Part shown: in pieces, positions 1 to 10,385 of the stretch | How positions within the stretch are numbered: the first letter of the stretch is position 1 | How the letters are laid out: the number at the start of each line of letters is the position of its first letter | Program-made: the position numbers and the translations under genes | Assembly (NCBI GenBank): GCA_034509735.1 | Contig: JACGWO010000004.1 | Location: 13,497,395-13,561,394 of the forward strand | Length of the DNA stretch: 64,000 nt | Source of the DNA: Sesamum alatum | Lineage: Eukaryota; Streptophyta; Magnoliopsida; Lamiales; Pedaliaceae | Direction of reading: 5' to 3' | Notes under the pieces: model-generated | Database searches by the model: none | What the model saw: the letters and a program-made list of their open reading frames with translations, nothing else | What the model was told of the DNA's origin: nothing

Positions 1-670
1 TTAAAGTTAATTGGATTAATTTAAAACCCATGGATCACTTGATTTAATTTGATTAAATCAAGACCGGTCAAAATCGGTCCATGACTTGAAATCAAAGCTC
101 AAAGGTTTGATGCAAGTTTAAGAGGAGTTGAAAGTCCTCCATGTAAGCAATGATGTATACATTTTTTAACTCCCTAACTTTCACTCTCTAGCACACAAGC
201 CACGAAATTTCCAGCTTTTTTCTCCTTCTTTTGAGTTCTCTTTGAATTGGATTCAAGATGAGAACATGAGAAATACGTATACACTAATCAATAGTGTAAT
301 ATGTTTTTCGTTTCTTCCTTGATCTAGCTTCTACCTAGCAGTAGATGTAGATTTGCTTCCATTGCTGTGGTGTGGACAAATTAGAGGGGTTTTAATTTGA
401 ATCCTAAGGTGACGGAAAAGGAACAAAGAGAGAATCAAAGCTTGTTGCCGTTGTACATGTGAAACGAAAAAGGTATGTTTCTATTTAAATTATTGTACCT
501 TTTTGTTTCCTCCTCTAGCCACATGTTGAAGCATATTTTTCTGTATGTTATGATGCTTTTGAATACACCGAACGCCCGGGAATTCAAAGGGAACACCCCT
601 TTGAAATCGTTTTTTAAATTTTTTTTATTTTACGCTTCCGCCGCGTTCCCGGGCCGTACCGATTCTTTCA
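1..670 (+). mobile_element. copia LTR, 3' portion (start lies outside the window or is lost)
   Basis: This stretch ends with the layout seen at the 3' end of other copia LTRs in the window: 'tacaccgaacgcccggga' (about 564-581), a short AT-rich piece, then a GC-rich 'gcgttcccgggccgtacc' block and a terminal 'gattctttca'. The same order recurs near 31 kb and 63.1 kb. No primer-binding site follows, so it is not the 5' LTR of an intact element. Its left part is AT-rich and carries no reading frame I would credit. Confidence 0.65.
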
Positions 671-769
671 AATACTCACTTTATTCATATAACAATATTA
701 CAATGATATTGTCAGAAATAGATTACATCAAGGCCAATCTAATCGGCTTTCCGATCACATATTCTAACA
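671..769 (-). mobile_element. copia LTR, 5' tip, inverted
   Basis: Read on the minus strand this begins TGTTAGAATATGTGATC and continues with 'gaataaagtgag', the same opening as the complete copia LTRs in the window (TGTTAGAATAGGTGACC, then a 'gaataaag.agtg' block). Only about 100 bases remain. It abuts the plus-strand LTR piece at 670, so two LTR fragments meet in opposite orientation. Confidence 0.65.
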
Positions 770-784
770 GCTGCAAGTTGGAGA

Positions 785-1830
785 CTGACAATTGTCGTCC
801 ATGTTGATCAGACGAAGAACTATCCATCCTGGTTGCTCTGCCACCAAAGTTCATCTACACCGACAGCTCGAATGGGGACGTTGAGAATGCCATGAACAAG
901 GTCATCACTTAAAATTGTCTGCAGCTGAGGACGTCATGTACCATTACACCAAAAGGAATTCATCGACTCCATTGACAAGTTCAAATCAACTACGTATGAG
1001 TAAAGTGGACTATTATTACCAAGCCACTTGTCAAACCAGAATGAAATGTTACCTTCTCCCCAATGTCCAAAAGAGGGACGGCTCAACCAAGGGTCTAGCT
1101 GAAAAACAAAAAGCGACGCCAAACCGTGGATGCATGAAAGTGGAGGGTAACACAATGAGGGTGCATGTTGTTGCAGTACCGTTTGTGAAGAAACTTTTCC
1201 CATAACAATCGGCCTTGGTGAAAACACCGCCATAGTTTCAAAGACAACGCTGTAACCACATCCTCCAAGCTACGAGCCCCCAAACTGCCTTCCACGGTAG
1301 GGAAGCAAATTTTATTCCAACTCTTCAGAGGTATTTGTTTTACGTTGCCATATGAACCCCAAAAGAAATTCATCAAACCGTTCCATGGATGTAAGCATAG
1401 CTTGGGGTGGCCGAATTGAGTGAAATAAATAAAGAGGAATGGATTATAAGACTATTTTTAATGAGCGTTAGTAGTTCGCTTTGGGATAGCGGTTGCATTC
1501 CCCATCCATGTAGCACATCACGCATTCTAGATAGGACATCATCAAAGAGACTAATTTTCACCCGACCTTTGTGCAGAGGAACCCCAAGATACATGATTGG
1601 AAGTTTTTCAAGCCGAAAACCCGTTAGACACTTTATCAATCGAGTCCTCATAGAGGACACATGATTAGCTCACAATGAACGAGCTCTTTTCCTTGTTGAT
1701 CAGTTGGCCTGATATCTCCTTATACTGCGCAAGGAACCTCATTAGATGTTGCAACCTAGATGATTTGCAGTTTGTGAGAATGACGTAGTCGTAGGCATAG
1801 GTCAAATGTGAAACACCAAGTTTAATTCGT
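785..1830 (-). pseudogene. LINE (non-LTR retrotransposon) reverse transcriptase remnant
   Basis: Minus-strand translation in shifting frames gives the second half of a plant LINE reverse transcriptase. In order it shows HLTYAYDYVILTN (about 1811-1773), SGQLINKEKSSF, YLGVPLHKGRVK, GWGMQPLSQSELLTLIK, FFWGS, then the C-terminal part with LWEKFLHKRY and a zinc-binding-like tail. The catalytic box at 1788-1799 reads YAYD where the family has YADD, and at least three frameshifts or stops interrupt it. The endonuclease half and the poly-A tail are not seen. It is a dead 5'-truncated or eroded copy. Short plus-strand open frames over it are shadows. Confidence 0.85.
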
Positions 1831-1958
1831 ATGATTCTTGTTGAAAATGAAACAATAAATATAGTAGGATAAATTGGAGAAAAACTATGCTTCTACGAAG
1901 AGTATACGATTTTTAAGAGGATTTTGAAGTAAGCACAGAGATGTTATAAAAAATAATA

Positions 1959-2448
1959 GGGAAAATTATTTTTTTAGTCCGCTAAGTATGTCAATATTAA
2001 TTTTAATCCATCAATTATGCTCATTTTTCTAAGTCCAGTAACTTGCAAAATTGATCAGATTTGGTCCGAATTAGGGTTTTCTACTCAATTTTTCCGGTGA
2101 TATTTTGAAAATTAGCCGGAAAATGCACATGTGACAACTATTTGGTTAATTTTCGGCAACTTATACATGTGTACAACCACGTGTATTAGTTTTCATGTGT
2201 ACAACCACGTGTGGTGACATTAAAATTAAAATCAACCTCATTTCAATTGCCATGTAGGCTTAAAAATTCTCAAAATGTGTTCAGTTAACATGCCATGTAA
2301 TATTTTCGGTCAAGAAATAAAAGATCGACCACCAGAGGGTTAAATCTCATCAATTTTGCAAGTTACTGGACTTAAAAAAAAATGAGCATAGTTGCCGGAC
2401 TAAAATTGATATTGGGCATACTTAGCGGACTAAAAAAATAATTTTCCC
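1959..2448. mobile_element. Fold-back MITE, Mutator-like (490 bp)
   Basis: The ends are long inverted repeats of roughly 100 bases: the left end begins GGGAAAATTATTTTTTTAG and the right end is its reverse complement, with 'agtccagtaacttgcaaaa' shared further in. The flanks carry a 9 bp direct duplication with one mismatch (aaaataata at 1950-1958, aaaacaata at 2449-2457), which is the length typical of Mutator-like transposition. It has no coding capacity. Confidence 0.85.
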
Positions 2449-2457
2449 AAAACAATA

Positions 2458-3146
2458 TATAGAGGGGTATGTTACTATTAAAATATGAGGTATTGGTAAT
2501 TTTTTCAATAATATAGTGTATTTGTAATTATGAGAAATAGTAGGTTGAATGTAATTTAGCCTGATCTTTATTTTCTTACGAAGTTTTTATATGCTTTGTT
2601 GCAAATAATTATTTTTTTCTTGGAGTGTACACATAAAGGGCCCCAAACTTTATTAGATGCATAAAGCCCATTTTTTATTTTAAAAAAATAAAGCCAATTA
2701 AACAAGTAGCTAGATCACTTATATTAGGCTAAACTTAATATGATAGGATTTAATTCACAATTCACATATATAAAAGCCCACTAATTAAATTAAATTATCC
2801 AATAAATTTTGCTTAATTTCTTGATTAGCTTTAATATGTCACGCATGCATACGCTTTAAGTTTTACCCAGGCTGTTTTGCACGGAAAGTAAAGAAGCACA
2901 ATAGACTTAAACTATTTATTTATTGAATTGGATATACCACTAATATTATATTACAATAATAAACAAAAGAAAAGTAGTTTAAGAGATTTAGAAAATTTGC
3001 AAGTGAAGCAAACAAGATAAAGATATGTTAGGCTTCTTTTCATGATCAAATGCAACAGAACTCTTTATACAATAATAAAAAAAATATATCTTTTTTTTTT
3101 AAAAAAAGAAAAGATATGCATGAAAGTTTAAAAGGAAAAATTATAT
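2458..3146. other. AT-rich intergenic DNA, nothing recognised
   Basis: This segment is strongly AT-rich with homopolymer runs (for example about 3087-3108). I see no coding signal and no terminal repeats. Confidence 0.6.
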
Positions 3147-3151
3147 ATTGA

Positions 3152-4448
3152 TGATGAGTGTCGAATCCATCAAAAATAATTCCTATACAAAAACTTGTAG
3201 AAGTAGTGAGTAGGGTCGATCCACAAAGATTGGTTCTAAATTAATTCCTTCAAGTGAAAGCAAAATAAACGAGGGGGGGTGTTTTTGGTTGAAAGATACT
3301 AATTAACTACGAGATAAATTCGAAAGGAATAAAAATATGAGAAGAGATTTTCATTTGAATATAGGTTCATGCTCGATTCCGCGGTTGATCGTAGATGCAA
3401 AGATGACAATCGTACAAAATAGATAAACTAGTTATGGTCATTAGTACGACCTAACGACCTCACCTTTCCTTACCGTGTTGTTAGCCAAGGAACGTCTGTT
3501 GGCTAATTCCCTAATCAATAGACAACCTTGGGAACGTCCTCAAGATTTAATCTATCAATAGAATTAATAATTAGAAAGGCCTAGTTCTAACCGACAAATT
3601 CCTACGAGGATTCATTTAGGCTAGATTGTGCATTCCCCACAACATAACCGACCACTACGACATGATAAATTATGTTGCGTTGCCACTAAGTATTAGACTA
3701 ACAAACAATTAAGGATTTGCAAGTCTAATTAGCTAGGCGAATATTCTTGATACTGAACAATGGGCCCTATCATTCATAAATCAGATTATTCGTGATAAAA
3801 ACATAGAGAACAAACAACACAAATATCCACATGAACGAAAGTATGAAGCATAAATTAGATCCCACAACATGCGTGAATCAAGCAATCACCGTAACTTCAA
3901 CCGGAAAATAAAGAATTAGCCTAGCATGCTAATGGAAGAACACATAAAAGAAAGAGAGAATTTCATAAAATAAAGTGCAGAGAATAATAGGCAGTCTATG
4001 TCTTCAATTACATTATCTATTTATACTAGTTAAAATCCTAATAAACTTAGATACCAAAAGATAGATTCCTAATATAATTCTAATTCCTATCTAAATTAGG
4101 GTTATTAACCCAAATATGATTCCTGAGGAAGGAAAGACTTCCAAAACTCAAGAAGTTCTCATGTATCAGCCTTTAAAGTCCAGAAACTCGAGCCTCTTTC
4201 CGTCCTTTCGCTAGCTTCTCTGCGTCGTTAGACGTTGGCACGTCTGGTCGAACTTTCATTTTTGTCCCCCATTTTTCCTTCCAAAATTTTTGTTGACCTT
4301 TTCCTCTTATTTTGCTTCATTTCTTCGTTCATGCTTTCAAAAGTCCCTCTTTAACTGCAAACACCACATTGCACATGGTTAAAAGTCATTTAATATCAAA
4401 AAGATGGTTGAAAACACTACAAAACCATATTATTTTGGGAACTCATCA
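3152..4448 (-). mobile_element. Solo LTR (1,297 bp) with perfect 5 bp target duplication
   Basis: The segment starts TGATGAGT and ends ACTCATCA, an 8 bp terminal inverted repeat of the TG...CA type that defines LTRs. It is flanked by an identical 5 bp repeat, ATTGA, at 3147-3151 and 4449-4453. Read on the minus strand it ends in 'cgacactcatca', an ending I associate with Athila/Tat-type Ty3/gypsy LTRs. A TATAAATAG box lies on that strand at 4025-4017. No internal region or primer-binding site is attached, so this is a solo LTR left by LTR-LTR recombination. The superfamily call is from memory of LTR ends and is weaker than the structural call. Confidence 0.85.
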
Positions 4449-4453
4449 ATTGA

Positions 4454-5167
4454 TATCCCTTAATGTTAGTGCTAATTACCTAAGCACCCGTTGTTCTTGG
4501 CGAAATTATAAGTACCTTGATGTTATAGTTATAAGGGTATGTGTATTCAGTAGCAAAAATTTTACACAAACAGCCCCTGAGTATATTAACTAACATCCTC
4601 TCAGAGAGTGTACTTGTAATTTTACAAAAAACAAATAATACTTGTATAATTGGACCTAATCCCAAGGGGCATCGATATAATGTACCCTTACATTTAAAAA
4701 CAAGGTAACACGACTTCATAATGTGGGAGGTACTTTTTTTTCGTTTAGGGGCATTGATATTTTATTTTTTTAATTTAGAAAAATTTTGTGTCTAGTAATA
4801 TTTTCATAGGGGGTAAAATAGAATTATTTTTTTTTTTTGTTTTCCCGCATATGCTTTTGTTTGTGAGTTAAGGGACGCAAAACTGCAGCAATGTGTTACC
4901 GTAATTTGTTTCTAAAGAATTCATTGTAAACTAACAGATCTCATTCTCAAACACATTCACATATTACATTAATGTATACATTCATGATCTGAGACTTGCA
5001 TCTTCTGAGACCTACTAAGGTATGTAAACACTTATTTCAATTCTCTAGGCTAATTTTATGCTTTATCTATCCATACTGATAATAAATCACCAAGAGTTTT
5101 TTATTTGTTTAATATGATTTTACTAAAATGGTGCTCTTAATTGTATGAAAGTAACTGCCTATTTTTA
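4454..5167. other. Intergenic DNA, nothing recognised
   Basis: AT-rich sequence with T-runs around 4730-4840. Short open frames here have no recognisable protein features and no flanking repeats are evident. Confidence 0.55.
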
Positions 5168-5177
5168 CATCTTTTTA

Positions 5178-5421
5178 GGGATAAATGTAATTTACCCCTT
5201 GTGATATAAGAAATGAGCAAAATCCTCCCGTAAAAAAAATAATTGCAAATTACCTGCCTGCGTTTTGATAAATGAAGCAAATTACACCCCCTATTAAGGG
5301 AAAACATAGGGGGGTCATTTGCTTCATTTTAATATCACAGGGGGTAATTTGTTAATTATTTTTTCACAAGGGGGTTTTTGCTCATTTCTTATATCACAAG
5401 GGGGTAAATTGCATTTATCCC
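5178..5421. mobile_element. Fold-back MITE, Mutator-like (244 bp)
   Basis: This is nearly a perfect hairpin. The left arm starts GGGATAAATGTAATTTACC and the right arm is its reverse complement, and both share 'gatataagaaatgagcaaaa'. A 10 bp direct repeat with one mismatch flanks it (catcttttta at 5168-5177, catcatttta at 5422-5431). Non-coding. Confidence 0.9.
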
Positions 5422-5431
5422 CATCATTTTA

Positions 5432-6131
5432 GAATAGACTTATCGGCCAGCCTATTGGTTTGTGTTTTCATTTTTATTTTCAGTTTTCAGTGTAAAATAT
5501 GTTTTTTTTAATCTTTTATAAGTTTTTATGTGGAAAATGGGGTAATACTTGAATTAGTTAATGAAATTGTGTTTTATATTGGAATATAGTGCCAAAACAA
5601 TATACTTTCAATGAGAATACATATAAACAATATAATTTTTACCTTAATTAGTGTTTAAAAAACTGAAAACTTAATATGGAAACACAAACAAACATGTTTA
5701 GTACTCCTTCATAATATCACTTAGCTTCTTCCTACAATTGTTAAGATATATTTAATTTTTGTAATTGTTCAAATCTTTTGAGATTTTGATTCCACCTTTT
5801 TGTACCTTATTCATCGTTATGGTCACTAATATATAAAGTTTGAAACCTAATAAGTTAAGAAATATACTGATTTTGATTAATATATGTTTTTTTTCATAAA
5901 TATATTATAATACCCATATATATATATATATATTATTTATATTTTACACAGTCATCGACTGCGCCCGATTACTAGTATATATTATGTTTCATGCTAAAAA
6001 GTTTTATCAGAGTTGAAATTGTAATTTTCATAATGTTGTGCATGTGTCCTAGTATAAATAGTTGAGAATTTATTCTAGTAGAATCGATCTTGATCAAGAA
6101 CTGTGTCTATAGAGGAATTCTCTTAACCACA
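5432..6131. other. AT-rich intergenic DNA with a short TA repeat
   Basis: Contains a (TA)n tract at about 5916-5933. No coding region or mobile-element ends were recognised. Confidence 0.55.
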
Positions 6132-6140
6132 TAAATATTA

Positions 6141-6745
6141 GGGTTAATTGCAATTTTCGTCTTGTAGTTATAGGTTCCTGGTATTTTAGTTCTTTAAGTA
6201 TCTATGATAGCAAAATAGTTTTATATCTTTTCAATTTTTGGGAATTTAGTCCTCTAGTCATCGGATTTTTACAATGTCGCCGGAAGAGTGGCACATGCTT
6301 GTCACGTAATGAATTAAAATTGGGGTTTTTTCTGCTATTGGCTAATATTTCCAACTTGGTAGCTGGAGTAAATTTTGAAAGAAAAAAAAATACTTACCGA
6401 CGTGGCTAAAATACCCACATCGATAATTCCCTCCACTTTCAAGTAAGCAGCATGACGTGGCTATTTTAGCCATGTTGGTAAGTATTTTTATTTTATAAAT
6501 TTACTTCAGTTACCACATAATAAAATATCAACAATAACAGAAAAAAAAAAAAAAAAAAAGCCCCAATTCTAATCCATCACGTGAGAGACATGTGTCACTT
6601 TTCCGGCAACATTGTAAAAATCCGCTACTCGGAGGATCAAATTCGCAAAAATTGAAAAGATAGAGAATCATTTTGCTATTCGAGATACTTAAAGGAATAA
6701 AACGCCATAAACCTATAGCTACAGGACGAAAATTGCAATTGACCC
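6141..6745. mobile_element. Fold-back MITE, Mutator-like (605 bp)
   Basis: The terminal inverted repeats are about 200 bases long and start GGGTTAATTGCAATTTTCGTC; the right end mirrors it. The target duplication is a perfect 9 bp repeat, taaatatta, at 6132-6140 and 6746-6754. A second, shorter inverted repeat ('gacgtggcta' and its mirror) lies near the centre. The A-rich run at about 6540-6558 is inside the right arm. Non-coding. Confidence 0.92.
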
Positions 6746-6980
6746 TAAATATTATGTCCAAATTGCCTTCTCTCATATTTTCTATGCATGTTCATAGTCT
6801 GATTGAATTCAACTCCTAACATATCGAAAATATATTTTTGCATGTCAATGTAATATTTTGAGAAATGATATGTAAATGATGTCGCTGTTTTTAGTGGAAT
6901 TATATGTAATTTGAAAAGTCATGAATGATTTATATAGATACATCATACATCAGGGGATATAAATGTAATTATTCTATATT

Positions 6981-7107
6981 TCTATTATTATTTTCACAGA
7001 GGTTCTAGTAATTTAGAGATTTTTTTGTTATCTATTATTATTTTCACAGAGGTTCTACTAATTTAGAGATTTTTTTGTTATCTATTATTATTTTCAGAGA
7101 GATTCTA
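6981..7107. repeat. Tandem repeat, 50 bp unit, about 2.5 copies
   Basis: The unit begins 'tctattattattttcacaga' and ends 'ttttttgtta'. Copies occupy 6981-7030 and 7031-7080, nearly identical, with a diverging partial copy from 7081. It is too small and too regular in spacing to be anything but a short local tandem duplication. Confidence 0.85.
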
Positions 7108-7990
7108 TGTCGTTGAACCTGGTTTAATTGACATAGCAGATTAGAGCAAATGTCTGGCATTGGATTGCAATTGTGGGTTCAGGAAGATCAAGTAAGTCAA
7201 ATGTGCCTTATTCCTTTTTTTATTTTTTTTTAAGTGGAACAGTATAAAATTTATTCTCGAGTACAACTTTATTGGATATGAACTAAAACCATAGTAAATA
7301 ATAATTATTAACTATAATTAAACAAAAATTGATGCAAAAATTTGCTTATCCACAATGGAAATTATTTTTGTCATCACTATGAGTTATAGCAAATATTTTG
7401 CTAAGAAATGTTTTAACCACTCGCAAAATCACGACCAACAATCGTTGCAAGGTCATGGTCAATGAATATTTGCTACAACTATTTATTTTTTAACCATGAC
7501 AAATAGTTGAATGTTATACTTTTTCTAGTTTTAGTACTTGTAAGATATATTCTAACCCCCAATAGTTTTAGTTTCTCTTGTTCTTTTATTTATTTATATT
7601 TTCTTTTTTTAATTCGGAGATTAAATAATAATGCAAATGCAGATTGTTTAGGACGTAGCAGTTGTGAATTTTGGAATTTAAATTTTGTAGGATCTCCTTT
7701 ATATAGTCTAAAAATCATCTATAAACTTCGGGTCTAAAATTACTTTAAGACAAAAAATTATACATACACTGAGAAATCAATAATTATTTAATTAATTAAA
7801 ATATTTTTAAAAAAATTAGGACCCTCTTAGTTATTTCTCTCTTTTAAATAGTTGATACGATGAAGTAATTAATGGCAGATTCCGAAATAAGAAAAGAATT
7901 CTTCCTCAAACTTACGCCAAGAACTACCACTCATCAGACGATATCTATTTTTTATCCTGCATTAATTCTACAATATTAGACAAGACATTT
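7108..7990. other. Intergenic DNA with one hairpin
   Basis: The only structure I see is a 16 bp inverted repeat with one mismatch, agttatagcaaatatt (7382-7397) and aatatttgctacaact (7465-7480). The sequence between them resembles the interior of small CACTA-derived elements, but clear ends are missing. The rest is AT-rich with no credible gene. Confidence 0.45.
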
Positions 7991-7998
7991 TTATATAA

Positions 7999-8622
7999 GT
8001 GTTCGTTTGGTTCAATGAGAGGAAAGGAAAAACAAAAGGGGAGGGAAAGTGAAAAGGCGAGGCTGAGGGGAAATAAAATAAGTTTTCGTTTAAGTTATTT
8101 GATACAATTGAAATGAGGAGTAAATCTCAAATACTTACTTTTATTTGATACGAGGAAAATAGAAAGAGAAGGAAATATTACTTTTAAAAAATTTCCAATT
8201 AATCCCTTTTTCTTTATTTTGTACTAAAAAATAAACAAGTTAATACGATATTAAAATAATTTTAAGTCACAATTTTTTTTTAAAAATTATTAATAAAATT
8301 ATTCATCAGACAAGAACAAAAGATATTTTCAAGGATTATGTATTTTTGTGTTATTAGCTGTAAAAGGAAAAAGAAATGAGGGAAAATTATATGTATGAAT
8401 AATAGAGTGAGCAAAAAATAAAATGTGCCTTTTTTGGCATTATAAGTTCACTTTTGCTCCCAAGTCTGGACGGATCAAAATTAAACTCAAGAAGAGTTTT
8501 ATATACATTAATTTTACTTTTTCTTTATCTATTCTCCCTAATCAAATACTAAATTTTTTCTTTAATATTCTTTTTTATTTTATATTTTTTTTGTTCACCC
8601 ATTTTTCGCTCTAACCAAACAA
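7999..8622. mobile_element. Possible MITE (hAT- or Harbinger-like)
   Basis: The ends look like imperfect terminal inverted repeats: 'gttcgtttggttcaatgag' on the left and 'ctctaaccaaacaaac' on the right. A TAA next to the left end and a TTAA near the right end could be a short target duplication, but this cannot be told apart from AT-rich background. The interior is AT-rich and non-coding. Ends are approximate. Confidence 0.45.
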
Positions 8623-8639
8623 ACTTTAATTGATGTAAG

Positions 8640-9113
8640 AATGATTGTAAACCTCAATTTGTATGTTGTTAAAAAAAAAAAAACCTCAATTTGTATGTAT
8701 AGATAAAAAAAAAACCCCATAAAAATGGCTATTGTTTCCTCCATAACAATTAAAATTCTAATATAAGCACGGTGGCGTGAGGATAAAATAGTACTTTTAC
8801 TTATATTGTGTTTGAATTAATAAATTTGAAAATAAGGTCTTTGAATCCCACGTAATAAATTTTTGAATTTGTTTGGATACTTTCATATACAAAGAATTTC
8901 AATTCCTTTGTCTTTCATTTTGGACTATATTTTAAAAAATATTGATATATATTTCTAATACTTTAACATGGAGTTATTTAAAATTATTTTTCTAAACCTT
9001 TTCTCAAATCCAAATCCTTCAGTCGTGATATAGATTTCAAATCCTGAACTTTTAATTCTAAATTTAAGGGATTCCAATCATTTAACTCTAATTAAGACTA
9101 AAGAGAAAGTATT
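8640..9113. other. Intergenic DNA, nothing recognised
   Basis: AT-rich, including a short duplicated 'cctcaatttgtatgt' at about 8652 and 8684. No gene or element ends were found. Confidence 0.5.
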
Positions 9114-10279
9114 GGAATAATTACAATTTTGGTCCTCAAACAAAACTACTTATACAGTTTTGATCCTCAAACAATTTTGAGGTTGCAATTTTAGTTCTCA
9201 AACTATTATATTTCTTGGCGTTTTTAGTTCTTATGTTAATAAAATCGTTAAAATTAACAGAAGTTTCATTTCAAGGGGGGAAAAATAGTCATTTTTCCTC
9301 AATTTTGTGGTATTTTTCAAGTTTTGGGCCAATGCACTAATTTCTCTCATTTTTCTTTAAGTTTCGAGAGAAAGAAAACCAAAAAAATGAATTTAAACAA
9401 CGAATTTTCTATATAATCTAAACAAAACATTATTAATAACTTGTTCCGTGGGTAATGCAATAACTGCAACAGATGTTTAACGCAAAAAGTAAATTTCATA
9501 CTAAAAAATAAACATATTTGAATTAAGTAACATCAACACAATTTAACTAACCTTTTGATACAATCAAATAGGAATCCCAAGAGCGCCATATATTCTAGGA
9601 GCCCAAATTATGTGATTGAATAAATCCTCCTCTATCTGATGCTGAGGGTCAAGGGCGCCTTCCCCCTCCCTTCTTCAATTTCAAACTTCGATTCGTATTT
9701 TTCATATAGAATTCTCTGGTCAAAGATAGAACAAGATCCTTTTTATATCATATTCAAGGGATTCCTTGGTTCGGGCCAAAGAAGCAATGTAACTCGATAT
9801 ACAATCTCAGATTAAGTAGTTCATAATTTTAACTTTAACTTTCTTTTATTTATTTGGTCTTTCTTTTTGAACTTTTCTAATCTATGGATAAATAAATATT
9901 ATAAAGTCAATATTTTGCTTTACACATGTTGCAGGTATTGCATTATACAAAAAAAGAATATTGATAATTTTTGTTAAAATTATATAGAAAATTTATTGCT
10001 TAAATTAATTGTTTTGGTTTTTTCTCTCTTAAAGAAAAAAGTGGGAAATTGGTACATTAGACTAAGACTTGAAAAATACATAAAATGGAGAAAAACAACT
10101 ATTTTTTTTTTCCTTCAAATGAAACTTTCGTGGACTTTTAATGACTTTATTAACGAAAGGACTAAAAAAAGCCAATAAATCAATATTACGAGAACCAAAA
10201 ATTGTAACCTCAAATTATTTGAGATTCAATGTTGCCTTCCTTTGTTTGAGAAATGAGAACCAAAAATTGTACTTATGCC
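9114..10279. mobile_element. Large fold-back element with a plastid insert, 106 bp upstream of the lyase start
   Basis: The left arm starts GGAATAATTACAATTTTGG and the right arm ends with its diverged mirror. The inverted arms run about 375 bases each (about 9114-9490 and 9915-10279) and pair over blocks such as 'tttcaag', 'attttctatataat' and 'atgcaata'. The spacer of about 425 bases carries a plastid ycf2 fragment. The flanks share only AGTAT inside a possible decayed 9 bp duplication. The GG-start and AT-rich ends resemble the three Mutator-like MITEs upstream. Its right end is 106 bases before the predicted lyase ATG, so it lies in the promoter or 5' leader. Confidence 0.75.
9559..9800 (-). 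pseudogene. ycf2: Plastid ycf2 fragment in the nuclear genome (NUPT)
   Basis: Minus-strand translation gives, in order, [38 protein letters not shown] and [15 protein letters not shown]. These match the late part of the chloroplast Ycf2 protein, near its RPEPRNPLDM and [15 protein letters not shown] blocks. About 80 codons remain. An in-frame stop replaces a Gln codon in the 'MIxKGSCS' stretch, and small insertions shift the frame around 'DPQHQIEED' and before 'EGGGEG'. It is a degenerate nuclear copy of plastid DNA lying in the spacer of a fold-back transposon. The assignment rests on recognising the protein motifs, not on alignment. Confidence 0.85.
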
Positions 10280-10385
10280 ATGAGTATCACCTATTGAGGC
10301 ATTTCTTCAAACAGTTAGCGGGCTGTTAGCGAGGTCTGATGGATTGGCTCTAAGAACAGAACATGTAATGTTGTAACTATCCAGG
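10280..10385 (+). promoter_or_regulatory. Short gap between the fold-back element and the lyase ATG
   Basis: Only 106 bases separate the transposon end from the predicted start codon. I see no TATA box in this gap. The nearest AT-rich TATA-like strings (for example 'attataaagtc' near 9899) lie inside the transposon, so transcription may start within the element or its spacer. An in-frame TAA at 10374-10376 sits just upstream of the ATG. Confidence 0.4.

Noticed and set aside
6981..7107. Possible CRISPR-like repeat array
   Set aside because: The 50-base units are contiguous without spacers, number only 2.5, and the organism is a plant.
9996..10329. Small proteins just upstream of the lyase
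   Set aside because: They are translations of the right arm of the fold-back element and its flank.
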